The position numbers and the translations under genes were made by a program. A DNA stretch of 64,000 nucleotides from Enterobacter asburiae. Its GTDB lineage: Bacteria > Pseudomonadota > Gammaproteobacteria > Enterobacterales > Enterobacteriaceae. Of this stretch, positions 60,970-64,000 are shown one piece after another. Where the stretch lies: positions 26,526 to 90,525 of the forward strand of contig NZ_JAKCMV010000008.1 of NCBI RefSeq assembly GCF_021440515.1, in the 5' to 3' direction. Within the stretch, counting starts at the first letter, position 1. Each line of letters begins with the position of its first letter. Under the pieces are notes generated by a model. It was not told the origin of the DNA. It saw nothing but the letters and a program-made list of their open reading frames with translations, and did not search any database.

Positions 60970-63099
60970 TCAGGCATGATTTTTTTGTGAAATAAATACC
61001 GACTCTGAATGATTTTTACCAATGGGGATAATCTGTTTGTCGGAGTTTTTCTGCAATAACAGCCAGGGGACCTGCTCGGCAGGTAACGGGCGTGAAAATA
61101 AAAAGCCCTGGAGATAATCACAGCCCATTTCAGCAAGCACCGCTTGTTGTTGTTCGCTTTCAATTCCTTCGGCGACGACATTCATCTCCATCGTGCGGGC
61201 GATATTAATAATGGTCTCCACCAGCTTTCGGCTTTTCTCGTTTTCCAGCATTGAACTGACAAAGCTTTTGTCGATCTTAAGTTCTTTCGCAGGCAATACG
61301 CTGAGCATTAACAGGTTGGAATAGCCTGTACCAAAGTCATCGATAGAGACCGTAATACCGGACTGATTGAACAGGTTCAGTAACTCAATGCTGCGATCGA
61401 GATTTTTAAGGGCCGTGCTCTCGGTCACTTCCAGTATCAGGCGGGAGGGCGACAAATTATATTTTTGCAGCGCCGAGGATACCACCTGGAATATATCCTG
61501 CTGCTCAAACTGAACCGGGGACAAATTAAATGACAGCGTCCACTGGCTAAAGCCTTGTTCCGTCCAGAAATGCAGCTGGCGGCAGGCGGCTTCGATTGCC
61601 CAGTTGCCGACGGAAACGATCAGCCCGGTCTGTTCCAGCGAGGGTAAAAACAGGCTGGGCAGCAAAATGCCCTGTTCCGGGTGTCGCCAGCGGATCAGCG
61701 CTTCAAACCCGTGAATGGTGTTCTCTCGGGCTAAATAGGTGGGCTGATACCACAGCTCAAACTGGCCGCGCGCCAGCGCCCGGGAGAGTTCCTGAAGGAA
61801 CCCCGGTTCGGCGGGTACGGCGGTGGACATCTCCGGGCGATAAACGGCCCAGCCGTTGCGGTCCTCTTTCTTGACGTGGTGCATTGCCGCATCCGCCTTG
61901 AGCTTTAGCTCGTGCAGCGTTTCGCCGTGCTGTGGATAAAGACTCACCCCGGCGCTGAGGCTGGCGGTAAGCGTGTGGCCGCAAATGGACTGCGGGCGGC
62001 GGATATCCTCCAGCAGCGTTGACATCAGCTCGCTGAGCGGTTCGTCGTCGTACTCCGGCGCCAGCAGAATAAAAGCGTCGCCGCCGAGTCGGGCCAGCGT
62101 CATGTCGCGGGTTAAGCGGGCGGTGATGCGCTGGGCGACGTTTATCAACAGCTCATCGCCCACCTGATGCCCCCAGGTATCATTTACCCGGCGGAAATGG
62201 TCAACGTCGAGGAAGATCAGGGCAAACTGCTTTTTATTCAGCAGGGCATTGTGCAGACAGTCCTGGAGGCGAACGTCCATCTGATGGCGGTTAGCCAGCC
62301 CGGTAAGGGTATCGAAACGCGCCTGAAGCTCGAGCTGCCGATTTAGCTGGCGCAGATTGTCCGTCAGCCTGGCGGTGCGCCGGTGGGAGTCAATTAGTGA
62401 AATGATGAGCATCACTCCCAGCAGGCAGAGGGTGGTCACCGACACCCAGATAGACAGCCCCAGCTCGCCGATCCCGCCGTGCAGGCTGTGCGCCATATCG
62501 TGAAAATGGGCGGCGCTCATGCCCGTGTAATGCATGGCGCAAATGGCGGAACCCATCACCAGCGCCGCCGCAATACGGTTGATAAATATGCCTTTACGGT
62601 TCTCCCGCAGATGGAACGCGAGCCACAGCGCGACGCCTGAGGCAACGACCGCAATGAACACCGACAGCAGGACGATACGCCGATCCCAGCGAATCCCGCC
62701 ATCAACCATCAGCGCCGCCATGCCGACGTAATGCATTGCCACCACGCCAGAACTGAGGATCAGGGTCGCGAGCGCTAAGCGAAACAGGGAGAGGGTGTTT
62801 TTGGGGACGGCAATATTAATGGCGAGGGTCGAGGCAAGCACGGCAACGCCCAGCGAGGCGAGGGTCAGCCACAGGTGATAGCTCATGATCATCGGCATTT
62901 GCATCGACAGCATGCCAATGAAGTGCATGGCCCAAATCCCAATGCCCAGCGTCACGCCGCCGGCAATACGCCAGAACATCGCCCCTTTACGGCCGGAAAG
63001 CGGGATTTTCCCCGCGCTGTCCAGCGCCACGAACGAGGCGATAAAGGCCACCAGAAAAGAGAGTGCAATTAATACCGGGTCCCACGATACATTGAGCAT
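60970..63099 (-). CDS. MHYT-GGDEF-EAL membrane protein, probable c-di-GMP phosphodiesterase
   Basis: From ATG 63099 (AGGA upstream; TTG six codons earlier is possible) the protein has 709 residues. The N-terminal seven-helix MHYT sensor carries three repeats: MHFIGM (59-64), MHYVGM (122-127) and MHYTGM (189-194), proposed to bind copper and sense gases such as O2, CO or NO. The GGDEF domain has the degenerate motif GGDAF (339-343), so cyclase activity is doubtful. The EAL domain keeps EAL (466-468) and [23 protein letters not shown] and EGIES, all needed for catalysis. E. coli K-12 has no MHYT protein. It lies 92 bases upstream of dgcM on the same strand. Confidence 0.92.
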   Translation of the reverse strand: MLNVSWDPVLIALSFLVAFIASFVALDSAGKIPLSGRKGAMFWRIAGGVTLGIGIWAMHFIGMLSMQMPMIMSYHLWLTLASLGVAVLASTLAINIAVPKNTLSLFRLALATLILSSGVVAMHYVGMAALMVDGGIRWDRRIVLLSVFIAVVASGVALWLAFHLRENRKGIFINRIAAALVMGSAICAMHYTGMSAAHFHDMAHSLHGGIGELGLSIWVSVTTLCLLGVMLIISLIDSHRRTARLTDNLRQLNRQLELQARFDTLTGLANRHQMDVRLQDCLHNALLNKKQFALIFLDVDHFRRVNDTWGHQVGDELLINVAQRITARLTRDMTLARLGGDAFILLAPEYDDEPLSELMSTLLEDIRRPQSICGHTLTASLSAGVSLYPQHGETLHELKLKADAAMHHVKKEDRNGWAVYRPEMSTAVPAEPGFLQELSRALARGQFELWYQPTYLARENTIHGFEALIRWRHPEQGILLPSLFLPSLEQTGLIVSVGNWAIEAACRQLHFWTEQGFSQWTLSFNLSPVQFEQQDIFQVVSSALQKYNLSPSRLILEVTESTALKNLDRSIELLNLFNQSGITVSIDDFGTGYSNLLMLSVLPAKELKIDKSFVSSMLENEKSRKLVETIINIARTMEMNVVAEGIESEQQQAVLAEMGCDYLQGFLFSRPLPAEQVPWLLLQKNSDKQIIPIGKNHSESVFISQKNHA

Positions 63100-63551
63100 G
63101 ATGCAATCCTGCGACAAAGAAGATGACAGCGTTTGCCTGCCAGCTGATTAGCGATTAAAAAACGCGCTATCAACACTATGCGTTATTTTCCATAAATATT
63201 ACCCGTCTGGATTAATTATTTTGCGCCGGTAACGGAATACAAAATATATTCTCCCAATGACGATTTAAGCACTGCTAAACAAGCCACTTATTGACTGCAA
63301 TGAATCTTAAATAAGCGGGCAGGGGGACGTCTTTCGCATAAGTGGATGCTATCGCTTAAACCGCCGGAAAACCAGTCTGGCGGCAGGTAACGCAGAACAT
63401 TTTTCATTATTCAGCTTTTTATTGTCACTTAAGTCAAACCGCAAATAGCAAAATGCAAAACCGCGAACCACGGTGGATTGTGATGAAAAACGCCTGCGCC
63501 AGTGCTATAAACAGTAATGCCGATAAAAATATCCACTTGTGGAAAAAAATC
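63100..63551. other. Intergenic region between MHYT gene and chemoreceptor
   Basis: About 450 AT-rich bases holding the promoters of two divergent genes. No further ORF is convincing. A GCCGATAA at 63519-63526 fits the FliA (sigma-28) -10 box exactly, but a matching TAAA -35 box at the usual 15-base spacing is missing. Confidence 0.5.
63519..63526 (+). promoter_or_regulatory. Possible sigma-28 -10 element
   Basis: GCCGATAA lies 26 bases before the chemoreceptor ATG, matching the class 3 flagellar promoter -10 consensus. The -35 region is poor, so this is tentative. Confidence 0.4.
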
Positions 63552-64000
63552 ATGCTACGAAATATTAGTGTCAGAACTTTTATTCTCTATTTCTTGTTAG
63601 GCGAATTTTTATTGATTGATGTTCTTGTCGCTGTATTATCTAAAAATACAGCGCTGATAATTGCCGTCGTCCTGATTAATTTCATGGCGTTATTTTTGCT
63701 CTGGGCTTACATGACAAAATATCTTGTGACGCCGATCAATACCGTGAAAAAAAGTATTGAAGAAGTGACCTCGGGCAATCTGGCGGTCTCCATCCCTGAG
63801 TTTGGTAATAACTGCGCCGGGCGGTTGATCCCGGGCATCAACAGCTTATCGACAAACATCGCCACCCTGGTACGCGAGATCAGAGCCTCGTCGGAAACGG
63901 CGATGACGCTCTCGGAACAGCTTTCGTCACGCAGCGCCCAGCTTTCGGTGAAGACTGAGCAACAGTCCGCCTCTCTGGTGCAAACCGCCGCCAGCATGGA
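63552..64000 (+). CDS. Methyl-accepting chemotaxis protein, 5' part only
   Basis: The frame from ATG 63552 is open to the right edge (149 codons visible). Two hydrophobic helices (about 9-29 and 35-54) are joined by a loop of only a few residues, followed by a HAMP domain (about 55-105, TPINTVKKSIEEVTSGNLAVSI) and a start of the coiled methylation region (SSRSAQLSVKTEQQSASLVQTAASM). There is no room for a periplasmic ligand domain, so it must sense through the membrane, the cytoplasm or a partner, somewhat as in Aer. AAAA-rich bases precede the ATG and the ribosome-binding site (GGAAAA) is moderate. Confidence 0.82.
   Translation, partial: MLRNISVRTFILYFLLGEFLLIDVLVAVLSKNTALIIAVVLINFMALFLLWAYMTKYLVTPINTVKKSIEEVTSGNLAVSIPEFGNNCAGRLIPGINSLSTNIATLVREIRASSETAMTLSEQLSSRSAQLSVKTEQQSASLVQTAASM

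Overview
The window is chromosomal DNA of a gamma-proteobacterium of the Enterobacteriaceae. Most genes are close in length and motif to their Escherichia coli counterparts and follow the E. coli trp-to-psp gene order. Local insertions (rpfF, an allulose-type PTS locus, an MHYT-domain c-di-GMP protein) point to an Enterobacter/Lelliottia-like genome; this is inference from gene content, not a database result. No rRNA, tRNA, CRISPR array, transposase or prophage gene was recognised.

Layout. 1-7744: a partial YedE transporter, then the complete trp operon on the minus strand (trpLEDCBA) with leader peptide, attenuator, TrpR operator and distal terminator. 7821-13257: rnm, yciO, rluB, btuR, yciK, sohB, yciN. 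13657-25955: topA, cysB, three small genes (ymiA, yciX, ymiC), acnA, ribA, pgpB, lapA-lapB, pyrF-yciH, osmB. 26220-34538: yciT, yciZ, an rpfF-like DSF synthase tail-to-tail with the PAS-GGDEF-EAL receptor rpfR (gmr/pdeR), rnb, yciW and fabI. About 34840-36631: an AT-rich islet with an HTH gene and a serine-acetyltransferase-like gene. 36632-41911: sapABCDF. 42000-44680: psp regulon. 44795-49508: ycjX, ycjF, tyrR, tpx. 49617-53086: murein-peptide genes ycjG, mpaA, mppA. 53116-59268: a LacI/GntR-type regulator diverging from two complete PTS permeases that flank an AlsE-like epimerase. 59430-64000: a small membrane ORF, dgcM, an MHYT-GGDEF-EAL protein and the start of a chemoreceptor.

How parts work together. 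The trp genes form a classical attenuated, TrpR-repressed operon. RpfF should make a cis-2-unsaturated fatty-acid signal, and its neighbour RpfR carries both the RpfF-interaction domain and the c-di-GMP output domains, so signal synthesis and perception sit side by side. DgcM and the MHYT protein add a second c-di-GMP node next to a chemoreceptor. The PTS locus should import a sugar as its phosphate; the epimerase suggests an allulose-type substrate entering as allulose-6-P and leaving as fructose-6-P.

The least explained parts are the fabI-sapF islet, the inverted repeat overlapping the rpfF ribosome-binding site, the structured spacer inside the PTS locus, and the small membrane ORF at 59430-59570.
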